From Bacteroides fragilis NCTC 9343 (GTDB lineage Bacteria > Bacteroidota > Bacteroidia > Bacteroidales > Bacteroidaceae), in assembly GCF_000025985.1 (NCBI RefSeq), contig NC_003228.3, positions 1,302,001 through 1,366,000 on the forward strand: a stretch of 64,000 bases of DNA. Direction: 5' to 3'. Position 1 is the stretch's first letter; each line of letters starts with the position of its first letter. Positions 46,253 to 54,613 of this stretch are shown one piece after another. The notes beneath the pieces were generated by a model that did no database searches, had not been told where the DNA came from, and saw nothing but the letters and a program-made list of their open reading frames with translations. The translations under genes were made by a program, and so were the position numbers.

Positions 46253-46369
46253 ATGGAAGCAACGACAATTCATCCGGCAGGAGCCTACCTTCGTAACGCA
46301 GACAACCCACCGTACTTGTACGTTTGGATAGAGGGAACACGGCCGACGGTGCGAACCGGGAGAAGATAG
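46253..46369 (+). CDS. possible 38-aa remnant peptide
   Basis: An ATG frame (MEATTIHPAGAYLRNADNPP) of higher GC than its flanks, in the 430-bp gap between the 74-aa gene and the second DUF4143 ATPase. It may be the start of a longer element gene that has been cut. No other gene is visible in this gap. Confidence 0.3.
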   Translation: MEATTIHPAGAYLRNADNPPYLYVWIEGTRPTVRTGRR

Positions 46370-46501
46370 CATGAAGACTTTTAGAGATACAAACTCCGAC
46401 TGTAAAGCCAGTCCGTGACAGTGTAAACAATATGGGTTAAACTTCTCTAAAAGTATCAACCTCTAAATCAAGGAAGGTCAATAGCGTTGGTAGACTATAC
46501 T

Positions 46502-46594
46502 TGACTTTTTACAGGAAATAGTGATTTTTATATCTGACTTTTTACAAAAATAGCATGGAAATACCTCTGACTTTTTACAAAAGTATTATCTTTG
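46502..46594 (+). promoter_or_regulatory. three TGACTTTTTACA repeats at exact 33-bp spacing plus promoter of DUF4143 ATPase 2
   Basis: TGACTTTTTACA begins at 46502, 46535 and 46568, exactly 33 bp apart. TATCTTTG (46587-46594), a perfect -7 box, lies 19 bp after the start of the third repeat, so this repeat covers the -33 to -15 part of the promoter. The layout is the same as upstream of DUF4143 ATPase 1, with unrelated repeat sequence. Confidence 0.85.
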
Positions 46595-46613
46595 CAAAAA
46601 AATGGAGGTTGCT

Positions 46614-47960
46614 ATGGAGAAAATATACTATCCGAGAACGATTGACAGCTACTTGCTGGAATGGAAAAACGAGAGAGCGCACAAGCCTTTGCTGCTTCGG
46701 GGTGCGCGTCAGGTGGGGAAATCCTCTGCCGTCCGTCAGTTGGGGAAGACTTTCAAGTATTTCATGGAGGTGAATTTCGAGCGGGACAAAGAGATTATTT
46801 CGGTGTTCACTGGTAATCTGAAACCGAAAGAGATCACCTCGCGCCTTGCGGCCTTTTACGGCATACCTGTCGTGCCGGGCGAAACGCTTTTGTTTCTGGA
46901 CGAGATTCAGGCCTGCACGCCTGCGATACACAGCCTTTGGTTCTTCTATGAGGATTATCCGGAGCTTCATGTCGTGGCAGCTGGCTCGCTGTTGGAATTT
47001 GCCTTAAAGAAGATGGCTTTTTTCGGTGTTGGCAGGGTGCGCTCGCTCTTCATGTACCCGATGTCTTTCGACGAGTTCCTTGCCGCAACGGGACACGCCG
47101 GCTGGATTGAAGCGAAGCGGAACGCTTCTCCGGCAGAACCTTTGTTCGAGGCTCTGCACGGGAAACTGGTGGAAAGTTTCCGCAATTACCTGATGGTCGG
47201 GGGAATGCCTGAATCCGTCCAGAACTGGGTAGAGACGGAAGATTACTTGAAATGTCAGCAGGTGCAGGACGATATTATGCTGGCGTATGAAGACGATTTC
47301 TCGAAGTACGAGGAGAAAGCCGACCCGATGTTGCTCCGCCAGACGCTCCGCAGCGTGGCGCAGCAGATAGGCGGGAAATTCGTGTATAGCAACGTGCAGG
47401 GGAATTATCGGAGCGAGAAGATCAAGAGTGCGCTGGAACTACTGAAAGATGCCGGGTTGGTAAGACCGGCCGTGCATACTGCTGCCAATGGCATACCGCT
47501 GGGAGCCGAGATCAACGAGAAGTTCGTGAAATATATCTTTCTGGACAGCGGGTTGTTGTTGCGGCTGCTCGGCTTGGAGAACACGGGAGGCACATCGGAG
47601 ATGTCGAGACTGGTGCTTGTCGGGGCGGCCTCCGATTTGGTGAACAAAGGGCATATCACGGAGATGGTGGCGGGCTTGGAACTGCTGAAATACAATACGC
47701 CCGTGCAACGGCATGACCTGTATTACTGGCAGAATCTGTCACGCGGGGCGCAGGCGGAAGTGGATTATGTCATCGTCAAGGACATGCGGGTCGTTCCCTT
47801 GGAAGTGAAAGCGGGCACGACGGGTTCGATGAAAAGCATGTACCAGTTCATGGAAGAGAAACACCTGACATACGGCATACGAACATCGTTGGAGAACTTC
47901 GGCAAGTTGGAGAAGGCGGATATTATTCCTCTGTACGCCTTGTCCAATCTGTATAAATAG
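46614..47960 (+). CDS. AAA ATPase with DUF4143 domain, copy 2
   Basis: A 448-residue ATPase: Walker A in LLRGARQVGKSSAVRQL, Walker B in TLLFLDEIQACTPA, sensor VVAAGSLLEFALK, and a C-terminal DUF4143 with QAEVDYVIVKD..VVPLEVKAG, a PD-(D/E)xK-like core. GGAGG at 46603-46607 sits the right distance before the ATG at 46614, so I prefer it to the ATG at 46602. The coding sequence is visibly richer in G+C than its neighbours, suggesting recent acquisition from another genome. It is only distantly similar to the ATPase at 21.6 kb. Confidence 0.88.
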   Translation: MEKIYYPRTIDSYLLEWKNERAHKPLLLRGARQVGKSSAVRQLGKTFKYFMEVNFERDKEIISVFTGNLKPKEITSRLAAFYGIPVVPGETLLFLDEIQACTPAIHSLWFFYEDYPELHVVAAGSLLEFALKKMAFFGVGRVRSLFMYPMSFDEFLAATGHAGWIEAKRNASPAEPLFEALHGKLVESFRNYLMVGGMPESVQNWVETEDYLKCQQVQDDIMLAYEDDFSKYEEKADPMLLRQTLRSVAQQIGGKFVYSNVQGNYRSEKIKSALELLKDAGLVRPAVHTAANGIPLGAEINEKFVKYIFLDSGLLLRLLGLENTGGTSEMSRLVLVGAASDLVNKGHITEMVAGLELLKYNTPVQRHDLYYWQNLSRGAQAEVDYVIVKDMRVVPLEVKAGTTGSMKSMYQFMEEKHLTYGIRTSLENFGKLEKADIIPLYALSNLYK

Positions 47961-48036
47961 GGATTCTGCAAAGGAGGCGTCCCCAATGATGCCGCCGCTT
48001 TTCCCTTATTAAGCAACAAGGAGTAATGCGGGTAAG

Positions 48037-48072
48037 ATCTTGCGCTACGGGATCGAACCCGTAGCGCAAGAT
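48037..48072. other. 15-bp perfect hairpin containing a tRNA T-arm-like core
   Basis: ATCTTGCGCTACGGG pairs with CCCGTAGCGCAAGAT around ATCGAA. On the minus strand the core reads CGGGTTCGATCCCG, like a tRNA T stem-loop, but no other tRNA part is present. There is no T-tract. It could be a remnant of an integration site or an extended hairpin stabilising the ATPase mRNA end. Bases 48073-48230 show nothing further. Confidence 0.5.
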
Positions 48073-48230
48073 GTCGCATAACGTTTTTCGGGTATATTTA
48101 TTCTTTGTCTTTCCATCTCTCCTATAATTTATTTGAAATAATACTCGAAGAATATATGATAAGTTAAGCTGGGGGGAATTTCTTTCGGTGGACAGTGCAG
48201 ACGCTCCTGTGAGGTCTTTATTGCAATTTA

Positions 48231-48495
48231 TTAGTGCTTCTCGTATAGTACATGAGCAGATGTTTCTTCTTGTCGTATACCATCTTTTATCATAATAGGA
48301 CGTGGTAAAACCTGTATCAATCTATTATAGAAATGATAGAGGTTTGCTTCCCACATTCTGTCCGGATAGATACGGTGTGTCCACCTTACATTAGAACCCC
48401 TGTGGTGATTAGCATCAGCAAACATACGTCTTATTTCTGCTTCTGTACATAGATAGTCATCTTCATGGCTTCTTCTGTAGGTATACTTACCTTTT
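48231..48495 (-). pseudogene. fragment of an AlbA_2/ATP-binding (COG2865-type) protein
   Basis: The minus-strand frame reads GKGKYTYRRSHEDDYLCTEAE, then RRMFADANHH, DRMWEANLYHFYNR and EETSAHVLYE, a contiguous ~85-residue middle portion of ATP-binding proteins with an AlbA_2 domain. Both ends are missing: it stops just before the expected ALxNALxH block, and no start is found upstream. Confidence 0.6.
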
Positions 48496-48611
48496 CCTTG
48501 TTGTGATCCAAGATTTTTAAATGATTGATATTGCCTAAGGTTATAATAAATTTAATAGAATAGATATTAGTTTGTGATATTTGTAGAAATAATGCAAATA
48601 AATGAATCTTA

Positions 48612-48643
48612 TTTGTGAATATGGACATTTAGTTATATATTTG
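48612..48643 (+). promoter_or_regulatory. promoter of the AAA-RloB operon
   Basis: TTTG (48612-48615), a 20-bp spacer and TATATTTG (48636-48643) make a textbook Bacteroides -33/-7 promoter, 17 bp before the ATG at 48660. Confidence 0.8.
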
Positions 48644-48659
48644 TGGAAAAACAGATTAT

Positions 48660-49868
48660 ATGATAGCAGAAATTAGATTTAAGAACATGTTCTCATTTAG
48701 AGACGAGGCTATATTAAGTTTTGAAGCTGATAGAAGTAAAGATATGGAATCATATCATGTTGTAGAATTAGGGGGTGATGTGAGACTATTGAAAGTGGCT
48801 GTCATTTATGGAGCAAATGCTTCGGGTAAGAGTAATATTATTAAAGTTTGTGATTTTATCAAGTCATTCATTACTTATACTCCACTTAATAAGGCAGAAC
48901 AAATTCAAATAGTCCCGTTTCTCCTAAATAAAACAAATTCGAGGCAGTTATCTGAATATTCGATTTCGTTCTACTTGAAGAATGAGGAAAAAGCAGTTCG
49001 TTATGTCTATTCTGTAGCTTTAGATAGATGGCACGTAGCAAAGGAAAGTCTAATCTATTATCCAAGCCAACAGCCTGCTACTATATTTGAAAGAAATACT
49101 GAGAATAACGTATCTGTTATTAAATTTGGACAGAAGATCAAAATGTCGCAATCTGTCAAAGAGGAAATAACATTGAAGTGTTTGCATAACATGTCAGTTT
49201 TTGCTGCTTATTTGCAGGTAAATACACATATTGTAGAATTAGAGGCAGTTCTTCAGTATCTAACCAATCAGGTTATGCCGGCGATTGTGCCTGCATCATC
49301 TTTAAGTCGTTATGCCGAAGAATCAATCAAGGACGAGTCTGCAAAAGATTATATTTTGAGATATCTACAGGAAGCTGATTTCAATATTTCAAATATTACT
49401 TCCAAAGAACAGGAAACACATAAGGGTTCGATTAATTATACTATGTATCAGCATAAAGTTTCATCTGATGATGGTAACAATGATTATTATGAGTTCCCGG
49501 AACTGTTTGAATCGGACGGTACTATACGTACGTTTGGCCTGGCCGCTCAAGTGCAAAAGATTCTTGAAAGAGATGCTTTTCTTGCAGTTGACGAGATTGA
49601 ATCCTCTCTTCATCCGAAATTGATAGAATACATCATTGAACGTTTTCTAAAAGAATCAGAGCAAGCCCAGTTGTTGCTCACTACACATTATGATGGACTG
49701 TTAGGAGAGGAAGATTTGCTTAGAAAAGATAATGTCTGGTTTACTGAAAAGAATCCGGATGGATCAAGTGTGCTATATCCTCTAACAGATTTCAAGGGAT
49801 TGAATAGGATCAGTTCTCTCCAAAAGGCATATAAATTTGGTAAATTCGGTGCAGTCCCTAATCTATAA
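48660..49868 (+). CDS. AAA (ABC-type, AAA_15/21) ATPase of an AbiL/RloAB-like pair
   Basis: A 402-residue SMC/ABC-like ATPase: FKNMFSFRDEAILSFE at the N-terminus, Walker A YGANASGKSNI (about 44-54), Walker B AFLAVDEIESSLHPKL (about 305-320), and the H-loop in LLLTTHYDGLL. It is followed after 12 bp by a RloB-like TOPRIM gene. This ATPase + RloB arrangement corresponds to the AbiL abortive-infection system and RloAB modules often found in RM loci; the ATPase is thought to sense infection and release the nuclease partner (by analogy with PARIS/OLD-like systems, inference). Confidence 0.87.
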   Translation: MIAEIRFKNMFSFRDEAILSFEADRSKDMESYHVVELGGDVRLLKVAVIYGANASGKSNIIKVCDFIKSFITYTPLNKAEQIQIVPFLLNKTNSRQLSEYSISFYLKNEEKAVRYVYSVALDRWHVAKESLIYYPSQQPATIFERNTENNVSVIKFGQKIKMSQSVKEEITLKCLHNMSVFAAYLQVNTHIVELEAVLQYLTNQVMPAIVPASSLSRYAEESIKDESAKDYILRYLQEADFNISNITSKEQETHKGSINYTMYQHKVSSDDGNNDYYEFPELFESDGTIRTFGLAAQVQKILERDAFLAVDEIESSLHPKLIEYIIERFLKESEQAQLLLTTHYDGLLGEEDLLRKDNVWFTEKNPDGSSVLYPLTDFKGLNRISSLQKAYKFGKFGAVPNL

Positions 49869-49880
49869 TCATGTACTTTT

Positions 49881-50456
49881 ATGAGAAAAGCAAGAAAAAA
49901 TACAGCGACCAGACAGGTTATTCATATCGTTGGTGAGGGCTTGACTGAATTATTCTATTTCAGTCATTTGAAAAAAATACTTGGTTATAGATATTCTATT
50001 TCTCCTCGTTTATTTGAAAACAATAGTATTGAGAAAATAGAAAAGAAGATAAAGGAACTTCTAGATGAAGATGTCTTTGTAATATGTGTTTTTGATGCAG
50101 ATGTTAGCAGGCGTTCTGATGCAGAAAATAAAAAAATGGTGTCGTTCAAAAAGAAATATGAAAATAATCCCAATGTGATTCTCTGTGATAGCCTACAGTC
50201 AATAGAATATTGGTTTTTACTACATTTTGAAGATACGTGTCGACATTTTCAAGATTCTGCAGCAACAGAAAGAGCATTAAAGCAATATCTGCCAACATAC
50301 GATAAAACTCGGAAATACCTTGAGAAGGATAAATGGGTTAAAGAAATGCTTGCTGGCTCAAAAATGGATAAGGCATGTGAATTAGCTGAAAAATATAAAG
50401 GTAGAGATTCTTATAGCGAGATTTATAAGGCGATTAAAAAAGTTAGTCAGAATTAA
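49881..50456 (+). CDS. RloB-like TOPRIM-fold protein
   Basis: A 191-residue RloB family protein: HIVGEGLTELFYFSHLKK (catalytic Glu of TOPRIM), VICVFDADVSRR (DxD) and SIEYWFLLHFEDT, the strongly conserved RloB block. It is the probable effector of the pair with the AAA ATPase, expected to be a nuclease, perhaps on RNA or tRNA as in PARIS AriB (analogy only). All motifs are intact. Confidence 0.88.
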   Translation: MRKARKNTATRQVIHIVGEGLTELFYFSHLKKILGYRYSISPRLFENNSIEKIEKKIKELLDEDVFVICVFDADVSRRSDAENKKMVSFKKKYENNPNVILCDSLQSIEYWFLLHFEDTCRHFQDSAATERALKQYLPTYDKTRKYLEKDKWVKEMLAGSKMDKACELAEKYKGRDSYSEIYKAIKKVSQN

Positions 50457-50576
50457 AATAGTAAAAATATTAAGTTCGATTGATAGTATTATCTGTATGT
50501 TAGATGAATAATATTTTATAATTTAGAAATGTGTGGAATTATAAAAATGGACACATTATAAAAAAGAGGGTCTTTT

Positions 50577-52652
50577 ATGTATATATCGAAGGTATCATTA
50601 GTGAATTATCGCAATTTTGAGAACTCATTTTTCCTTTTTAATAAAGGAATAAATACTATAATTGGAGAAAATGCATCTGGTAAAACTAATTTATTTAGGG
50701 CTATTCGTCTTATATTGGATGATAACCTATTATCTTCTGCATACAAACTTAATGAAAACGATTTCAATAGAAATTTGATAAATTGGAAAGGAAGATGGAT
50801 TATAATAAGTTTGGAATTCAGTGAAATATCAAATGAAGAAGCTATCCAAGCTTTATTCGTTTATGGAAGTGGAGTCATAGCAGATGATAAAGTTAAAAAG
50901 GCTACTTATAATTTATTCTTTAGGCCTAAGCCTGAAATCAGAAAACAACTTTCAGAATTAAAAGAAGGAGATCATGATGGATTAAATTTTATTTTAGATA
51001 AAATTACTATCAATGATTATGAGACTTTTTTTACAGGGAAGAGTACTGTTGATTTTAATGATAAAAATGTACAACGTGAATTGATGGGAGACTTTGAAAA
51101 TGTAATTTTCAATTATGAAATAGATGAATCAAAGTTTGGAGGTCGTATTCCTCATCAGTTATCTATAAGCAAAGAGGTTGCATTTACTTTCATTAAGGCA
51201 TTGCGAGATGTTGTGTCCGATTTTCAAGATAATAAGAAGAATCCTTTATTGACACTTCTAAAAAGTAAAAGTGAAGAGTTAAATGATAAAGATTCAGAGT
51301 TAATCTCAAATAAAGTAAAAGATTTAAATAGAACAATAGAAGATTTAAATGATATTAAGGAAATTACTAATAATATTTCCGAAACAATAAAAGAGGCAGT
51401 TGGTACTACGTACTCTCCTTCTTCATTGTCTATAAAATCAAATCTTCCAAACGAGGCCGAAAAATTATTTCATGCATTAAAATTGTTTATAGGAGAACCG
51501 GGAGAGGATTATGAAGGTAGTATTCATGAATTAAGTTTAGGTGGGGCAAATTTAATATTCCTAACATTGAAACTTCTTGAGTATAAATATAGAAAAGGAA
51601 AAGATCGCATTGCAAACTTTCTTCTAATAGAAGAGCCTGAAGCACATATCCATACACATATACAGAAGGCTTTATTTGATAAAATAGAATACGAAGATAC
51701 ACAGATTATTTATTCAACGCATTCTACTCATATTTCGGAGGTTTCAAATATCTCAAATATGAATATTATAAATAGGTTTAAGAATTATTCTGAAGTTTAT
51801 CAACCATTTATAGGCCTAAATGATGAAGAAATAATGCATATAGAAAGGTTTTTAGATGCCATAAGGTGTAATATACTATTTGCAAAAAGTGTAATCTTAG
51901 TAGAAGGAGATGCTGAAGAAATTCTAATTCCAGTAATGGTGAAGAATACTTTAGGAGTTAGTTTAGACGAACTTGGGATAAGTTTAATCAATGTTAGAAG
52001 TACTGGATTTGAAAATCTTGCACAGTTATTTCATAATCAGAGAATAAAGAAAAGATGTGCTATTATTACGGATTTAGATGAATCTATAACAGGAAAAGAT
52101 ACAGAGGCCTCAAAAAGAGGTTTAAGTAGAAAAGCAAAATTAGATTCAATTAAAAATGCAAATGAATGGATATGTCCATTTTATGCACCACATACTTTTG
52201 AGGTAGAATTTCTTGGAAATGGTAATAAAGATATAGTCTTATCAACAGTTAAAGATGTTTATAAAGATAAAGACACGATTGAATTGTCTGAACAAGAAAT
52301 AAATTCTAGTGATATAAAGGAATACGGAAAAAGAATTTTAACAATGGCAAATTATAAGGGTAAAGGATGGTATGCAATACTTTTGAGTAATTATATAACG
52401 CCATCAGTGTGTATACCTAAATATATATTAGATGCTATTGTATTTGCAAAATCTAAATTTTCAAACGAATTAATTGTTCAAATGCTAGAATATGTATTAG
52501 ATACATATGATGAAGATGAAGAAATTGATAATCTTAAAAACGAATTAAAATCGTATAATGAAGGACGTACTTCTTTTGACGATATTAAGAAATCTTTAGA
52601 AGGAGTATTGAATGATAATGAACCAATATTGTATATATTAAATCAACTTTAG
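50577..52652 (+). CDS. gajA: Gabija GajA: OLD-family ATPase/TOPRIM nuclease
   Basis: A 691-residue OLD-type protein. ATPase: Walker A GENASGKT (Lys36), signature ELSLGGANL, Walker B LLIEEPEAHIHTHIQ and H-loop YSTHSTHI. TOPRIM: VILVEGDAEEILIPVM (catalytic Glu) and AIITDLDES (DxD). GajA nicks DNA in a sequence-specific way and is inhibited by NTPs, so nucleotide depletion during infection activates it. It is larger than the first-described GajA (about 580 residues), with extra sequence after the TOPRIM. GajB follows after 2 bp. Local A+T content is high. Confidence 0.9.
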   Translation: MYISKVSLVNYRNFENSFFLFNKGINTIIGENASGKTNLFRAIRLILDDNLLSSAYKLNENDFNRNLINWKGRWIIISLEFSEISNEEAIQALFVYGSGVIADDKVKKATYNLFFRPKPEIRKQLSELKEGDHDGLNFILDKITINDYETFFTGKSTVDFNDKNVQRELMGDFENVIFNYEIDESKFGGRIPHQLSISKEVAFTFIKALRDVVSDFQDNKKNPLLTLLKSKSEELNDKDSELISNKVKDLNRTIEDLNDIKEITNNISETIKEAVGTTYSPSSLSIKSNLPNEAEKLFHALKLFIGEPGEDYEGSIHELSLGGANLIFLTLKLLEYKYRKGKDRIANFLLIEEPEAHIHTHIQKALFDKIEYEDTQIIYSTHSTHISEVSNISNMNIINRFKNYSEVYQPFIGLNDEEIMHIERFLDAIRCNILFAKSVILVEGDAEEILIPVMVKNTLGVSLDELGISLINVRSTGFENLAQLFHNQRIKKRCAIITDLDESITGKDTEASKRGLSRKAKLDSIKNANEWICPFYAPHTFEVEFLGNGNKDIVLSTVKDVYKDKDTIELSEQEINSSDIKEYGKRILTMANYKGKGWYAILLSNYITPSVCIPKYILDAIVFAKSKFSNELIVQMLEYVLDTYDEDEEIDNLKNELKSYNEGRTSFDDIKKSLEGVLNDNEPILYILNQL

Positions 52653-52654
52653 GT

Positions 52655-54433
52655 ATGTTTGTTTGGGGAAAAAATGATTTGAATCCAGAGCAGGAAAAGG
52701 CTATATATAATGAAAACAGTATCTTATTAATAGCATGTCCAGGAAGTGGAAAAACAAGAACAATAATCTATAAGATAGCTTATGAACTGTCTAAATTAGA
52801 ATCCAATAAACAGTATATTATTGCTATCACATATACAAATCGTGCTGCAGATGAAATAAAAGAGCGAATAGAATTATTGGGGGTAGATACTGAACAACTA
52901 TGGATTGGAACTATTCATTCATTCTGTGTTGAATGGATTCTTAAACCGTACCATATGTATCTAGAAGAACTAAGATTTGGATATGATATTATTAATACTA
53001 ATGATACTGAGAATTATCTAGTGTCTTTATGTGCTTCATATTCAACACCAAAGAAAAAAATTACATATTGGGATTGTCTTTGTTATTGCTTCACATCGGA
53101 AGGCTTGAAGATAAATTGCACCAAACCAACAATAAAGGAGACTGTAGAATTAATTATCTATGATTACTATCAGAATTTAAAAGAAAAGCATGAAATAGAT
53201 TATGGATTAATATTATATTATTCATATTGTCTTTTGAAAGAAAATCAAAGTATATGTAAGACTCTATCTAATATTTTTCCTTATATTTTAATTGATGAAT
53301 ATCAAGATACAAAAGAATTGCAATATATGATTTTAGGTGCAATTTTAAAAACCGGAAAAGAGAATAAAGCTTTTATTGTTGGTGATCCGAATCAATCTAT
53401 ATATGGTAATTTAGGAGGTTTTCCAATGAATAAAACTCAATTGGAAAATGTAACGGGATTATATTATGACGAGTTATCATTAAGTAATAATTATAGATCA
53501 TCATCTCTTCTTGTATCATATTTTGATTACTTTAAAACTTATGCAAACAAAATAGAGGCTACAGGAAAAACGAAGGACTACCAAAGTGTTATTAGTTATA
53601 ATAAGACAATTTCAATAGAAGATTTAGAAAATGAAATAGTTCGTATAATTCAAACAAATATTGATGAATATCATATCTTTCCGAATGAAATATGTATACT
53701 TGCACCACAATGGATTCATTTATCTGGTTTAACAAGAAACTTAATGGCACGTTTACCTCAATATAGTTTTGATGGGCCAGGTATGGCACCATTTGCACGT
53801 GATATAGATAATTTTTGGTATAAATTATCACGTATTATATTAACAGATTCTACTCCGGGTTTATATATCAGAAGATTACGTTGGGCAAGTGAAATAGTAA
53901 CTAATCTAATATCGATTGGAGTAACTAATGTTGATTTATCTGCCAAACAAATATTATACATTTGCAATAATATATTAATAAACGAACAAGATGGCTTGGA
54001 ATATCTAAAGAAATTTTTCAATGCATTTCTTGACAGGGTTAATATTGACATTAATCAGAATAAATATTTAAAAATGCATTATGATGCATTTTTTGATAGT
54101 TCTAAAAAACGTATCGAGAGATTGAAAAAGGAAGGTGCAGAGTTTATAACGAACATTGATACTTTTAGAAAAGTCTTTCAACAAAAAAAAGGAATTACTA
54201 TCTCTACAAACCATGGGGTAAAAGGAGCAGAATTTGATACAGTAATAGCTTTTGGGCTGTTAGATGGCTATGTTCCACATTTTAGTGAGCTAAATAAGGA
54301 AGAAAGCGCCAAACGCATATTGTATGTTATAGCTTCTCGTGCTAGAAAAAATTTATATTTAATATCTGAACAGGGCCGGAAGAAATATCCAACACAAATT
54401 CTCGATCGTTATAAATATCCATATAATGGATAA
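52655..54433 (+). CDS. gajB: Gabija GajB: UvrD-like helicase
   Basis: A 592-residue SF1 helicase: NPEQEKAIY (Q motif), ACPGSGKTRTIIYKI (motif I), GTIHSFCVEW (Ic/HSF), LIDEYQDTKELQ (motif II), VGDPNQSIYG (III), NNYRSS (IV), and STNHGVKGAEFDTVI (V). The pairing with an OLD-type nuclease gene 2 bp upstream defines Gabija. GajB senses DNA ends or unwound DNA, hydrolyses nucleotides and relieves inhibition of GajA. Length and motifs look complete. Confidence 0.9.
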   Translation: MFVWGKNDLNPEQEKAIYNENSILLIACPGSGKTRTIIYKIAYELSKLESNKQYIIAITYTNRAADEIKERIELLGVDTEQLWIGTIHSFCVEWILKPYHMYLEELRFGYDIINTNDTENYLVSLCASYSTPKKKITYWDCLCYCFTSEGLKINCTKPTIKETVELIIYDYYQNLKEKHEIDYGLILYYSYCLLKENQSICKTLSNIFPYILIDEYQDTKELQYMILGAILKTGKENKAFIVGDPNQSIYGNLGGFPMNKTQLENVTGLYYDELSLSNNYRSSSLLVSYFDYFKTYANKIEATGKTKDYQSVISYNKTISIEDLENEIVRIIQTNIDEYHIFPNEICILAPQWIHLSGLTRNLMARLPQYSFDGPGMAPFARDIDNFWYKLSRIILTDSTPGLYIRRLRWASEIVTNLISIGVTNVDLSAKQILYICNNILINEQDGLEYLKKFFNAFLDRVNIDINQNKYLKMHYDAFFDSSKKRIERLKKEGAEFITNIDTFRKVFQQKKGITISTNHGVKGAEFDTVIAFGLLDGYVPHFSELNKEESAKRILYVIASRARKNLYLISEQGRKKYPTQILDRYKYPYNG

Positions 54434-54613
54434 AAATATTATTATATGGTTGCAATAATTGAAAATTAGATATAATGCACATTAAAATGATTGTTGTATC
54501 GTCACATATATGTGTTTCTACTGTATCGTTGTTACGCTAATTAGTAGATTGCTATTGGGCTTAAAGACTATATTGTAGTATTTTGTAATTTTAGGAAAAT
54601 AAAATAATTAAAT

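Noticed and set aside
46502..46579. Mini-CRISPR
   Set aside because: Three 12-bp repeats at 33-bp spacing overlap a promoter, and there is no longer repeat or cas gene.
48037..48072. tRNA gene
   Set aside because: Only a T-arm-like hairpin is present; there is no acceptor stem, D-arm or anticodon arm at the right distances.
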